DNA of 8,529 nucleotides. Source: Desulfonatronospira sp. Lineage in GTDB: Bacteria; Desulfobacterota; Desulfovibrionia; Desulfovibrionales; Desulfonatronovibrionaceae. Under the pieces are notes generated by a model. That model did no database searches. It was given only the letters and a program-made list of their open reading frames with translations, and was not told the DNA's origin. Shown here one piece after another: positions 1 through 6,824 of this stretch. The stretch covers positions 1 to 8,529 of the forward strand of contig PWSL01000314.1 in the NCBI GenBank assembly GCA_003563255.1, given 5' to 3'. Position numbers and translations under genes: made by a program. Every line of letters begins with the position of its first letter. Positions within the stretch are counted from its first letter, which is position 1.

Positions 1-16
1 ACAGTAAGGAGGGTAT

Positions 17-47
17 TTTTTGAAAACCGGGCAACGGTTTTCAAAAA
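17..47. repeat. Perfect 13-bp inverted repeat (hairpin 1 of 2)
   Basis: The left arm TTTTTGAAAACCG (17-29) and right arm CGGTTTTCAAAAA (35-47) are exact reverse complements around a 5-nt GGCAA loop. The stem is A/T-rich at its base and C/G-rich next to the loop, and no T-run follows directly, so it does not look like a standard intrinsic terminator. A second hairpin of the same stem length starts 8 nt later. It may be part of a palindromic interspersed repeat unit; its function is unknown. Confidence 0.8.
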
Positions 48-54
48 GGCTGCC

Positions 55-86
55 TTTTCATTTGCCGTCTTCCCGGCAAATGAAAA
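55..86. repeat. Perfect 13-bp inverted repeat (hairpin 2 of 2)
   Basis: The left arm TTTTCATTTGCCG (55-67) pairs exactly with CGGCAAATGAAAA (74-86) around a 6-nt TCTTCC loop. It shares its plan with the hairpin at 17-47: the arm starts with TTTT, ends with CCG at the loop and has 13 bp. The middle of the arm differs, so this is not a simple duplication. The pair looks like a two-hairpin repeat unit rather than two chance stems. Confidence 0.8.
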
Positions 87-94
87 ACCAAAAC

Positions 95-135
95 CCTTTG
101 TGCTTTCTTCCTTTGTGTCCTTTGCGCCTTCGTGG
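95..135. repeat. Degenerate short tandem repeat, CCTTTGTGT-like units
   Basis: Successive units CCTTTGTGC (95-103), TTTCTT (104-109, a shortened spacer), CCTTTGTGT (110-118), CCTTTGCG (119-126) and CCTTCGTGG (127-135) form a degenerate array of about 9 nt per unit. On the other strand it reads as CCACGAAGG-CGCAAAGG-ACACAAAGG. Similar CACGAAGG-type strings recur in intergenic DNA of many environmental bacteria, from general knowledge. No reading frame or RNA gene is supported here. Confidence 0.6.
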
Positions 136-180
136 TTCAAACTTTCTTGTTTTTTGACAGGGTTTCAGGAGTAAGCCACT
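134..180 (+). repeat. Dispersed repeat, left copy (upstream of secA)
   Basis: These 47 bases match the reverse complement of 8391-8440 at 43 of 47 aligned positions, with two small gaps totalling 3 nt. Shared cores include TTTCTTGTTTTTTG, ACAGGG and TTCAGGAGTAAG. The copy overlaps the last two bases of the CCTTTGTG-type array and ends 225 bp before the secA start. It contains TTGACA (154-159), a perfect -35 hexamer, but no good -10 box lies 16-18 bp downstream, and the right copy has two extra bases inside that hexamer, so a promoter role is doubtful. Confidence 0.8.
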
Positions 181-205
181 AAAGCGACACTTTTTTTAAG
201 CTGGA

Positions 206-279
206 AGGGGACTGGCTCTTTTGCCGCCGGATAGTCTGCCTATTTTACGGTTTGAAATCGGCAAAAGTGCCTGTCCCCG
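206..279. repeat. REP-like imperfect inverted repeat with GTGCCTGTCC motifs
   Basis: The arm at 206-226 (AGGGGACTGGCTC then TTTTGCCG) matches the reverse complement of 259-279 at 18 of 21 positions, with a 32-nt centre. The motif GTGCCTGTCC in the right arm (267-276) recurs 40 nt later at 307-316. GGGGACAGGCAC-type strings in this arrangement are typical of REP-like palindromes linked to RAYT (REP-associated tyrosine transposase) genes in many proteobacteria. No such gene is in the window, so the element would have to be mobilised in trans or be a relic. Confidence 0.6.
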
Positions 280-405
280 GTGGCCGAGGCGATAGCGGGT
301 CCCGGGGTGCCTGTCCTCTGCTTTCCCTTATGGTAACGTGGATATTGTAATAACAACAGGAGCCCCGAAAAAACACCAATGAGTTTTCTGGGCAAGAGGA
401 AATAA

Positions 406-2922
406 ATGTTTGGAATTGTCAAAAAGCTATTCGGCAGTAAAAACGAGAGATACCTTAAAAAATTAAGGCCTATGGTGGACCACATCAACTCCCTGGAGGA
501 GGAGATCAGTTCACTTAACGACGAACAGCTGCAGTCCAGGATACTGGCCTGGAAGGAAGAGGTGTCGGCGGGAGCCTCCCTGGACGACCTTCTGCCGCAT
601 GTATTCGCAGTGGTGCGGGAGGCCTCCCTGCGGGTCCTGGGCATGCGTCACTTTGACGTGCAGCTCATTGGCGGCATCGCCCTGCACCAGGGGCGTATTT
701 CCGAGATGAAGACCGGTGAAGGCAAAACCCTGGTGGCTACTATGCCGGTGGTGCTGAATGCCCTTGCCGGCAAAGGCTCCCACATTGTCACTGTCAATGA
801 CTACCTGGCCCGGCGCGACGCGCAGTGGATGGGACAGCTCTATAACTTTCTGGGCCTTGAAGTGGGCGTGGTGGTACACGGAATGACCGACGAGGAGCGC
901 AGGCAGGCCTACGCAGCAGATATCACCTACGGGACCAACAACGAGTTCGGGTTCGACTACCTTCGGGACCATATGAAGTTTTACGCCCACCAACTGGTAC
1001 AGCGCGAACTGCGATTCGCCATTGTGGACGAAGTTGACTGTATCCTCATAGACGAGGCCCGCACCCCCCTTATTATTTCCGGACCAGCGGATGTGGCGGT
1101 GGACTTGTACGCCAGGATGAATTCCATGGTACCCAGGCTCAAAAAGGACGAAGACTTCAACGTGGATGAAAAGGCTAAGACCGTTACCCTCACCGATGAA
1201 GGAGTGCATAAAGTGGAGAAAATTCTGGGCATCGAAAACCTGTATGACCCGGAAAACATAACCTACCAGCACCATATCCTGCAGGCCCTGAAGGCGCACC
1301 AGCTTTTTGCCAAAGACTCGGAGTACATCGTCAAGGACGGCCGGGTCATTATAGTGGACGAATTCACCGGTAGACTCATGCCCGGACGGCGTTTCGGGGA
1401 CGGACTGCATCAGGCTCTGGAAGCCAAGGAAGGGGTTAAGGTGGAGGCAGAAAACCAGACCCTGGCCTCCATTACTTTTCAGAACTATTTCCGGCTCTAC
1501 GACAAACTGGCCGGCATGACGGGCACGGCAGACACAGAGGCTGTGGAGTTCAAGGAGATTTACAATCTGGATGTGGTGGTAATTCCCACACACAAGACCA
1601 TGGTCCGCAAGGATCTGGCGGACGTGGTCTACAAGACCCAGCAGGAGAAGTTCAAGGCCATAGCGGACGATCTGCAGGAACTGCACTCCAGTGGACAGCC
1701 GGTACTGGTAGGCACCACTTCCATTGAGAAGTCCGAACACCTGTCCAGTCTTTTGAAGAAAAGAGAAGTCCCTCACGAGGTCTTAAACGCCAAGCACCAC
1801 GAGCGCGAGGCCGAGATAGTGGCTCTGGCCGGTGAAATGGGTCGGGTGACCCTGGCCACCAACATGGCCGGCAGGGGTACGGATATCGTGTTGGGAGAGG
1901 GAGTTCGTGAACTGGGAGGTTTGCACATCCTGGGCACAGAGCGTCACGAAAGCCGGCGCATAGACAATCAGCTCCGGGGCAGGGCCGGGCGTCAGGGCGA
2001 TCCGGGATCATCCAGGTTTTACCTGGCCCTGGACGATACTCTCCTGCGGCTGTTCGGCTCGGAGCGTATCACCGGCATGATGGACAAGCTGGGCATGGAA
2101 GACGGACAGCCCATAGAAAACAAGATGATCTCCAAAGCCATTGAAAACGCCCAGACCAAGGTGGAGGCGCACAATTTTAATATCCGCAAGCAATTGCTGG
2201 ATTTTGACGATGTCATGAACCAGCAGAGGACTGTTATCTACAACCAGCGTCGGGAGTTGATGCATGCTGAAAACCTGGAGGAATATGTCCTGGACATGAT
2301 CCAGGATGTCCTGGACGAAGTCTACTCCCCGGTGGGGGAAGGATCTCCGGAAAACATGGAAGAGGAAGAAGAACGTTCCATGCTCATGGGACGCCTGGAG
2401 GAGGTTTTCAATATCAAGCGCCTGCTCCCGGATGTGGAGTTTCCGGAAAGGGAAAAAACCCACAACGCCATCCTGGCCCACCTGGATCAGCTCAAGGTGG
2501 ATGCCGGGGAGCAGTACGAGGAAGTGCTGCGGTTTTTCCTGCTGGAAAGCCTGGACCGCAACTGGAAAGAGCACCTTTTGCAGATGGACCACCTCAAGCA
2601 GGGCATAGGGCTTCGGGGCTACGGCCAGCGCGACCCCAAAAGGGAATACAAGCGCGAAGGCTTTGAGCTTTTCGAGGACCTGCTTTTCAGAATCAGGGAA
2701 AACGTGGTCCGGGCACTGTGCCGCCTGAGAATCCGCAAAAAGGAAGAAGTGGAAGGATTCAGGCACAAGGAGCAGTCAGACCTGCGTTATGGAGCACCCC
2801 CAAAGGGCGAGGAGGTAAAAGAGGTTAAAAGAGAACCTCAGCGTAGAGCCGAGCCCAAGGTGGGCCGCAACGACCCCTGCCCCTGTGGAAGCGGCAAAAA
2901 ATATAAAAAGTGCTGCGGATGA
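406..2922 (+). CDS. secA: Protein translocase subunit SecA (preprotein-translocating ATPase)
   Basis: SecA is the ATPase motor that pushes unfolded preproteins through the SecYEG channel at the inner membrane. The 838-residue product is full length. Visible in order: an amphipathic N-terminus ([10 protein letters not shown]); Walker A MKTGEGKT at 101-108; Walker B VDEVD at 207-211 with DEAR at 216-219; a preprotein cross-linking region to about 370; MTGTA from 371; NMAGRGTD from 486; [10 protein letters not shown] at 522-531 (arginine finger region); helical scaffold and wing to about 780; a charged linker; and a C-terminal SEC-C zinc motif (C825, C827, C836, C837) of the type that binds SecB and lipid. 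Residue 212, directly after VDEVD, is Cys where Ser is usual. The ATG at 406 follows AGAGGA (395-400) with a 5-nt spacer, and the N-terminus fits the family. No secM-like gene precedes it. Confidence 0.98.
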   Translation: MFGIVKKLFGSKNERYLKKLRPMVDHINSLEEEISSLNDEQLQSRILAWKEEVSAGASLDDLLPHVFAVVREASLRVLGMRHFDVQLIGGIALHQGRISEMKTGEGKTLVATMPVVLNALAGKGSHIVTVNDYLARRDAQWMGQLYNFLGLEVGVVVHGMTDEERRQAYAADITYGTNNEFGFDYLRDHMKFYAHQLVQRELRFAIVDEVDCILIDEARTPLIISGPADVAVDLYARMNSMVPRLKKDEDFNVDEKAKTVTLTDEGVHKVEKILGIENLYDPENITYQHHILQALKAHQLFAKDSEYIVKDGRVIIVDEFTGRLMPGRRFGDGLHQALEAKEGVKVEAENQTLASITFQNYFRLYDKLAGMTGTADTEAVEFKEIYNLDVVVIPTHKTMVRKDLADVVYKTQQEKFKAIADDLQELHSSGQPVLVGTTSIEKSEHLSSLLKKREVPHEVLNAKHHEREAEIVALAGEMGRVTLATNMAGRGTDIVLGEGVRELGGLHILGTERHESRRIDNQLRGRAGRQGDPGSSRFYLALDDTLLRLFGSERITGMMDKLGMEDGQPIENKMISKAIENAQTKVEAHNFNIRKQLLDFDDVMNQQRTVIYNQRRELMHAENLEEYVLDMIQDVLDEVYSPVGEGSPENMEEEEERSMLMGRLEEVFNIKRLLPDVEFPEREKTHNAILAHLDQLKVDAGEQYEEVLRFFLLESLDRNWKEHLLQMDHLKQGIGLRGYGQRDPKREYKREGFELFEDLLFRIRENVVRALCRLRIRKKEEVEGFRHKEQSDLRYGAPPKGEEVKEVKREPQRRAEPKVGRNDPCPCGSGKKYKKCCG

Positions 2923-2995
2923 GGCCTGGAGCATGGGGAAAAAGAATGATGAATGAGGCCGAAATTGAATGATATTTACGTGAGGATCAAGAGAT

Positions 2996-4180
2996 ATGCA
3001 TGATTTGCCCCAGGGTTTTGATCTGGCCGCGGCCCAGGCCGGGTTCAGGTACAGGGACCGCCCGGATCTGGCCCTGGTATTCAGCCGGGTCCCGGCCAGG
3101 GCGGCCGGGGTGTTCACCACAAATACCTTCCAGGCCGCCCCGGTACAGGTGGCCAGGGCAAACCTGGAGGGCAGCGATCTTATCCAGGCCTTGCTGGTAA
3201 ACGCCGGGCAGGCTAATGCCTGTACCGGGGTTGATGGCCTGGCCGACTGCCGTAAAAGCATCGAGATGCTGGCCGGCCTTCTGGATATTTCTGCAGGCAG
3301 TATTTTGCCTGCATCCACCGGTGTCATCGGTGTGAGGATGCCCATGTCCTGCTGGGAGATAAGCCTGCCCGGACTGGTTGAAAACCTTGGCAAGTGCACC
3401 GGGGAGCAGGCGGCAACGGCCATTATGACCACGGATACGTTTCCCAAGACCGCTTCCCGTGAAATCGAGCTGGAAGGCGGCAGGGTACGTTTCTGGGGCA
3501 TGACCAAGGGTGCGGGGATGATCTGCCCGGACATGGCCACCATGCTGGCCTTTGTCCTGACTGATACAGAGATAAACGGCCCTGAGTGGCAGGCAATGCT
3601 CCGGCAGGCTGCGGAGCAGAGCTTCAACGCCATCACCGTGGACGGGGACACCAGTACCAACGACTGTGTCCTGGCCCTGGCCAACGGAGCATCCGCTGTC
3701 GGCTGCCGGACCCGTGATGACTGGAACATGGCCGGAAAAGCCCTGTATGAGGTCTGCAGGGAACTGGCCTACCAGATTGTCAAGGACGCCGAGGGCGGCA
3801 CCAAGGTCATGCATATCCGGGTCACCGGGGCGGCGAACAGCCTGGATGCACGCAAGGCTGCCAGGGCGGTGGGCAACTCCAGCCTGGTAAAGACCGCCAT
3901 GTTCGGGACGGACCCCAACTGGGGCCGCATAGTGGCCGCCCTGGGTCGAAGCGGGGCCGGGTTTGACCCGGCAAATGTCAGGCTAAGCCTGGCAGGCCGG
4001 GAAATATTTTGCAATGGCGGTCCGGTGGACATGGATGTAGACGAGGTGTTCGCCCCCCTGCTGAAATCCAGGGATATCCGGGTGGATATTGATCTGGGAA
4101 GCGGGGATGGAGAATATTTTCTCATGGCCTCGGATCTAACTCCCGAATACATCCGGATAAACTCGGATTACCGCAGCTGA
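2996..4180 (+). CDS. argJ: Bifunctional glutamate N-acetyltransferase / ornithine acetyltransferase ArgJ
   Basis: ArgJ transfers acetyl from N-acetylornithine to glutamate (EC 2.3.1.35), recycling the acetyl group in cytoplasmic arginine synthesis; many members also use acetyl-CoA (EC 2.3.1.1). The 394-residue length is normal. Motifs seen: NAGQANACTG at 69-78; ASTGVIG at 106-112, with the Thr-Gly pair (108-109) expected to form the oxyanion hole; GAGMICPDMATML around 172-184, where self-cleavage is expected between Ala181 and nucleophile Thr182, giving alpha and beta chains; and a C-terminal YIRINSDYRS matching the conserved end of the family. The ATG at 2996 follows TGAGGA (2981-2986) at a suitable distance. 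It lies 73 nt after secA, an adjacency I associate with Desulfovibrio relatives. Whether this enzyme is mono- or bifunctional cannot be read from sequence; no other arg gene is nearby. Confidence 0.97.
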   Translation: MHDLPQGFDLAAAQAGFRYRDRPDLALVFSRVPARAAGVFTTNTFQAAPVQVARANLEGSDLIQALLVNAGQANACTGVDGLADCRKSIEMLAGLLDISAGSILPASTGVIGVRMPMSCWEISLPGLVENLGKCTGEQAATAIMTTDTFPKTASREIELEGGRVRFWGMTKGAGMICPDMATMLAFVLTDTEINGPEWQAMLRQAAEQSFNAITVDGDTSTNDCVLALANGASAVGCRTRDDWNMAGKALYEVCRELAYQIVKDAEGGTKVMHIRVTGAANSLDARKAARAVGNSSLVKTAMFGTDPNWGRIVAALGRSGAGFDPANVRLSLAGREIFCNGGPVDMDVDEVFAPLLKSRDIRVDIDLGSGDGEYFLMASDLTPEYIRINSDYRS

Positions 4181-4279
4181 AAATCTAATGCGCAAGCATG
4201 CCGTCTTGCGGTTGCAGCACTGAAAAGTCTGGGGCCTGCCTGTCGGGTGCAAGTGTGCGCGCAACATAAAGAGCAACAT
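4181..4279 (+). other. argJ-HD intergenic gap with short hairpin
   Basis: The gap contains CGCAAG (4191-4196) and CTTGCG (4205-4210), a 6-bp inverted repeat with an 8-nt loop. No T-run follows (the next bases are GTTGCAGC), so it is not a convincing terminator. No promoter was identified. An 11-codon ATG frame at 4188-4223 runs over the hairpin and is probably chance. Confidence 0.35.
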
Positions 4280-4876
4280 ATGACCACAAAACTCAACCTG
4301 CCCCGGGTGGCTGATTTTCTGCACGAAGTGGGGATGCTTAAGAGAACCCCGCGAACCGGCTACCAGTTTCTGGGCACGGGATCGGAAAACGTGGCCGAAC
4401 ACAGTTTCCGTACCGCCATTATCGGTTACATACTGGCCGGCATGGCCGGGGCCGACCGGGAAAAGACGGTATACATGTGCCTTTTTCACGATATCCACGA
4501 AACCAGAGTGGGGGACATGAACTATGTCAACCGCCTGTACAATAAAACCAATGACCGCACAGCCCTGGAGGATGCCCTGCAGGGCACCGGGCTGGAAGAT
4601 GAGGTTATACCCCTGCACGATGAACTGGAAGCCAACTACACCCTGGAAGCAGGCCTGGCCGAGGACGCGGACCAGTTGGATCTCATCCTGAATCTCAAGG
4701 AGCAGGAAGACCTGGGCAACAAGTACGCAACCAGGTGGCTGGAATACGCCTGGGAGCGGGTCAAGACGGAATACGGTCGCAAACTGGCCGGGGCCATTTT
4801 TGAAAGCGATCACACCGCCTGGTGGTTTGAAAGCCAGGACAGTCGCTGGTGGATTGAGCGCAAGCACAAGAAGTGA
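4280..4876 (+). CDS. HD-domain phosphohydrolase (YfbR-like / HD_3 family)
   Basis: This is a 198-residue metal-dependent HD-superfamily hydrolase, cytoplasmic with no signal or membrane segment. The metal ligands expected for the family are visible: H41 (AEHSFR), H70-D71 (FHDIHE, with E74) and an Asp in EDADQLD (D131). The opening ADFLHEVGMLKRTPRTGY is typical of the YfbR-like group, whose characterised member removes phosphate from 5'-deoxynucleotides; that substrate here is inference. I chose ATG 4280 over an in-frame GTG at 4247 because the extra 11 residues (MQVCAQHKEQH) look unlike the family and AAAGAG (4268-4273) lies 6 nt before the ATG. It starts about 99 nt after argJ and ends 3 nt before smpB, so it is probably co-transcribed and translationally coupled with smpB. 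Confidence 0.88.
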   Translation: MTTKLNLPRVADFLHEVGMLKRTPRTGYQFLGTGSENVAEHSFRTAIIGYILAGMAGADREKTVYMCLFHDIHETRVGDMNYVNRLYNKTNDRTALEDALQGTGLEDEVIPLHDELEANYTLEAGLAEDADQLDLILNLKEQEDLGNKYATRWLEYAWERVKTEYGRKLAGAIFESDHTAWWFESQDSRWWIERKHKK

Positions 4877-4879
4877 ATT

Positions 4880-5347
4880 ATGTCTAAAAGCAGCAGCGGC
4901 ATAAAGATTATCGCGGTCAACCGCAAGGTACGCCATTATTTTGAAATATTTGAAACCCTGGAGGCGGGCATTGCCCTTACAGGCTCCGAGGTAAAATCCC
5001 TGCGGGCGGGTAAAGTGAGCTTCAAGGAAGGCTTTGTGCGTTTTCACCAGGGTGAGGCCTACCTGGTGGATGTACATATCGCGCCTTATGAGCATGCCGG
5101 CTATGCCCAGCATGACCCGGTGCGGCCACGCAGACTTCTTTTACATAAAAATGAGATCAAGCGTTTCATGGGCAAGGTGGAGCAAAAGGGTCTGACGGTC
5201 ATCCCCACCCGCATGTACTTCAAGCAGGGCAAGGCCAAGGTGGAAATCGCCCTGGCCCGGGGCCTGAGGCTGCATGACCGCCGGGAAACCCTGAAGCAAA
5301 AGGCCGTGGAGCGTGATACCGCCAGGGAAATGGCTAAATACAGGTAA
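4880..5347 (+). CDS. smpB: SsrA-binding protein SmpB
   Basis: SmpB binds tmRNA and carries it to ribosomes stalled on broken mRNA, so the nascent chain is tagged and the ribosome freed. The 155-residue product has the normal length. Motifs visible: IAVNRKVRHYF at 11-21, EAGIALTGSEVKSLRAGK at 28-45, a VHIAPYEHAGYAQHDP core at 65-80 followed by RPRRLLLHKNEI, and the basic C-terminal tail starting at LARGLRLHDRRETLKQK (about 125-141) that enters the empty mRNA channel; the usual DKR appears as DRR (133-135). The ATG is 3 nt after the HD-gene stop and its Shine-Dalgarno sequence is poor (AAGAAG, inside the end of the HD gene), which fits translational coupling. No ssrA (tmRNA) gene is seen in the window. 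Confidence 0.97.
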   Translation: MSKSSSGIKIIAVNRKVRHYFEIFETLEAGIALTGSEVKSLRAGKVSFKEGFVRFHQGEAYLVDVHIAPYEHAGYAQHDPVRPRRLLLHKNEIKRFMGKVEQKGLTVIPTRMYFKQGKAKVEIALARGLRLHDRRETLKQKAVERDTAREMAKYR

Positions 5348-5363
5348 ACCTGAGGCATGGGGG

Positions 5364-5370
5364 AGAGGAG
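5364..5370 (+). promoter_or_regulatory. Shine-Dalgarno sequence of the GlcD-like gene
   Basis: AGAGGAG lies 3 nt before GTG 5374 (5 nt if GAGG, 5365-5368, is the pairing core). It is too far (15 nt) from the in-frame ATG at 5386. A GGGGGA at 5376-5381 could instead serve the ATG, so the choice of start is not settled. Confidence 0.5.
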
Positions 5371-5373
5371 CAT

Positions 5374-6750
5374 GTGGGGGACAGGATGTCGCTTAAAAAA
5401 TCGCAAATTAAATCCCTGGGTAGAATACTGCCACAGGATTGCCTTCTTCTGACCCCTCCGGAAAAACTCATATATGGTACAGACGCAGGACGGCGGTTCG
5501 CCATGCCCTGGGCCGTGGTTCTCCCGAAGACGGTGCAGCAGGTCAGGATGGTCATGCACTGGGCCCTGCAGGAGCGGGTTCCGGTTATCCCCAGGGCCAG
5601 GGGGACCAATGTGGTCTCGGCCTGTGTGCCGCATACAGGCGGTATTGTCCTGTCGTGTCTGAGGCTGAACCGCATAGTATCCATCAGCAACCGGGATTTT
5701 ACAGCCTGTGTCCAGCCAGGGGTCATTACCTATGAACTGCAGGAGGCTGCCAGAGTCCGGGGGCTGTTTTACCCCCCGGACCCGGCAAGCGTGCGCGTGT
5801 GCAGCATTGGGGGCAACATCGCCACCAATGCCGGCGGAATGCGGGCCGTAAAATACGGAGTTACCCGGGATTATGTCCTTGGCCTGGAGGTGGTCCTGCC
5901 CGGGGGAGAGCTTTTAATGACCGGGGCGCGGGTGCACAAGAATGTGGTGGGACTGGATCTGACCTCCTTGATGGTGGGCTCGGAAGGCTGTCTGGGGGTG
6001 GTGGTGGGGGCCTGGATCAAGCTTTTGCCCCTCCCGCAGTATGCAGCAACCATGCTGGCCTGCTTTGAAAACGAAGAGCATGCCCTTGAAAGCGTGGATA
6101 ATATTTTCGGGGCCGGGCTTTTGCCCGCAGCCCTGGAGTTTTTGCCCCGGGAGGTACTGGAGTGCCTTTCAGGCTATGCCGACATGCCCTGGCCGCATAA
6201 TGCCGGGGCTGCCCTGGTGATACAGTGCGACGGTTTGGAGGGCAGTGTAAAGCAGGAGATGGCGGCGCTTCGACAAAGCCTTGCAAACCCTGTTTACAGC
6301 GATGAGGCGGAGCATAAAGAGCAGGAGCGTATCTGGGAACTGCGCAGGCTGATCAATCCGGCCTCTTTCAGGCTGGGCACTGGAAAGGCCAGCGACGACG
6401 TAAGCGTACCCAGGGGAAGCCTTTTGCAGGCCATCCGGGGCATTCGCCGCATTGCCGGGGACAACTCCCTGCAGGTGCTTGTTTTCGGACACGTGGGCGA
6501 CGGCAACCTGCATGTCAATTTCATGTATGATGACTCCCTGCAGGGTATTGAACTACATATCAGAAGTGCCAGGGAAGAACTTATGGATCTGGTGCTTGGA
6601 CTGGGGGGCAGCATTTCCGGGGAGCATGGGGTGGGCCTCAGTAAAAAACCTTTTTCAGGCAGGCAGCCGGGTGCCCTGGCCCTGGAGTACATGCGCGGCA
6701 TCAAAAGAGTCTTTGACCCGGAAAATATTCTTAACCCAGGCAAGCTATAG
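5374..6750 (+). CDS. FAD-linked oxidoreductase, GlcD / D-lactate dehydrogenase family
   Basis: This cytoplasmic flavoenzyme is predicted to oxidise a 2-hydroxyacid such as D-lactate or glycolate to the 2-oxoacid. The 458 residues cover the two usual domains. The PCMH-type FAD domain (about 40-218) shows PRARGTN at 73-79, SIGGNIATNAGG at 144-155, KYGVTRDYVLGLEVVLPGGE at 160-179 and GSEGCLG at 202-208. The FAD-oxidase C domain (about 220-457) shows GHVGDGNLH at 372-380 and SGEHGVG at 415-421, with likely metal ligands H373, H380 and E417, and ends FDPENILNPGKL. PRARGT and GSEGC depart from the common PRGxGT and GSEGT. The start is either GTG 5374 or ATG 5386 (454 residues). It follows smpB by 26 nt. 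No GlcE/GlcF or Fe-S partner is adjacent, so substrate and electron acceptor are open; in sulfate reducers D-lactate is the likeliest substrate. Confidence 0.88.
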   Translation: MGDRMSLKKSQIKSLGRILPQDCLLLTPPEKLIYGTDAGRRFAMPWAVVLPKTVQQVRMVMHWALQERVPVIPRARGTNVVSACVPHTGGIVLSCLRLNRIVSISNRDFTACVQPGVITYELQEAARVRGLFYPPDPASVRVCSIGGNIATNAGGMRAVKYGVTRDYVLGLEVVLPGGELLMTGARVHKNVVGLDLTSLMVGSEGCLGVVVGAWIKLLPLPQYAATMLACFENEEHALESVDNIFGAGLLPAALEFLPREVLECLSGYADMPWPHNAGAALVIQCDGLEGSVKQEMAALRQSLANPVYSDEAEHKEQERIWELRRLINPASFRLGTGKASDDVSVPRGSLLQAIRGIRRIAGDNSLQVLVFGHVGDGNLHVNFMYDDSLQGIELHIRSAREELMDLVLGLGGSISGEHGVGLSKKPFSGRQPGALALEYMRGIKRVFDPENILNPGKL

Positions 6751-6798
6751 TTTTTAGTAGTTTCGCTGGGGTGATAAAAAATAACAGATAACAGGGTT

Positions 6799-6813
6799 GC
6801 GGGCATAGCCCGC
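6799..6813. terminator. Possible bidirectional terminator hairpin in convergent gap
   Basis: GCGGGC (6799-6804) and GCCCGC (6808-6813) form a perfect GC stem around a 3-nt ATA loop, 48 nt after the GlcD-like stop and 11 nt after the cyclase stop. On the + strand only TTT follows; on the - strand the sequence after the stem is AACCCTGTTATC and then a later T-run. Its position between converging genes supports a terminator role, but the U-tracts are weak. Confidence 0.5.
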
Positions 6814-6824
6814 TTTGAACGTAC

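Larger units (their letters stand above)
1..405. other. Repeat-rich non-coding region upstream of secA
   Basis: No convincing gene lies here. The stretch holds, in order, two perfect hairpins, a degenerate short tandem repeat, one copy of a dispersed repeat and a REP-like inverted repeat. From about 321 to 405 it is plain leader sequence of secA. A weak -10-like TATTGT (343-348) has no matching -35 box, so I cannot place the secA promoter. An 8-codon frame ATG AGT ... AAA TAA (379-405) ends directly against the secA start codon but has no well-spaced Shine-Dalgarno sequence. Confidence 0.6.

Noticed and set aside
5..157. TAAGGAGGGT followed by TTG (20-22) opening a short + strand frame to TGA near 155
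   Set aside because: The Shine-Dalgarno match is good, but the frame consists of the two hairpins and the short tandem repeat, with a rare TTG start and no protein-like sequence.
154..182. TTGACA as the -35 box of a secA promoter
   Set aside because: No acceptable -10 hexamer lies 16-18 nt downstream, it is over 200 nt from secA, and the second copy of the element has the hexamer disrupted.
212..225. TGGCTCTTTTGCC as a sigma-54 promoter
   Set aside because: Only 7 nt separate the GG and GC, against the required 10, and the sequence is explained by the inverted repeat arm.
240..644. A 134-codon - strand frame covering the secA leader and 5' end
   Set aside because: It overlaps the conserved secA N-terminus, runs through the repeat region and its translation has a biased, non-protein-like composition.
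511..1776. A 421-codon open frame on the - strand inside secA
   Set aside because: It lies wholly antisense to an unmistakable full-length secA, its translation has no recognisable motif, and long antisense frames are common in GC-rich genes.
3292..3313. Inverted repeat TGCAGGCA / TGCCTGCA inside argJ
   Set aside because: It is a perfect 8-bp stem but within coding sequence encoding normal ArgJ residues, with no sign of a regulatory role.
2776..3814. Long - strand frames (317 and 275 codons) across secA end and argJ
   Set aside because: They are antisense to conserved argJ/secA motifs and have low-complexity composition with no family signature.
4188..4223. 11-codon ATG frame between argJ and the HD gene
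   Set aside because: It has no Shine-Dalgarno sequence and is explained by the short hairpin region; likely chance.
4247..4279. GTG 4247 as the start of the HD gene
   Set aside because: The added residues are unlike the family N-terminus, and the ATG at 4280 has a better-placed ribosome site.
4136..5113. A 325-codon - strand frame over the HD gene and smpB
   Set aside because: It is antisense to two well-supported genes and shows no recognisable domain.
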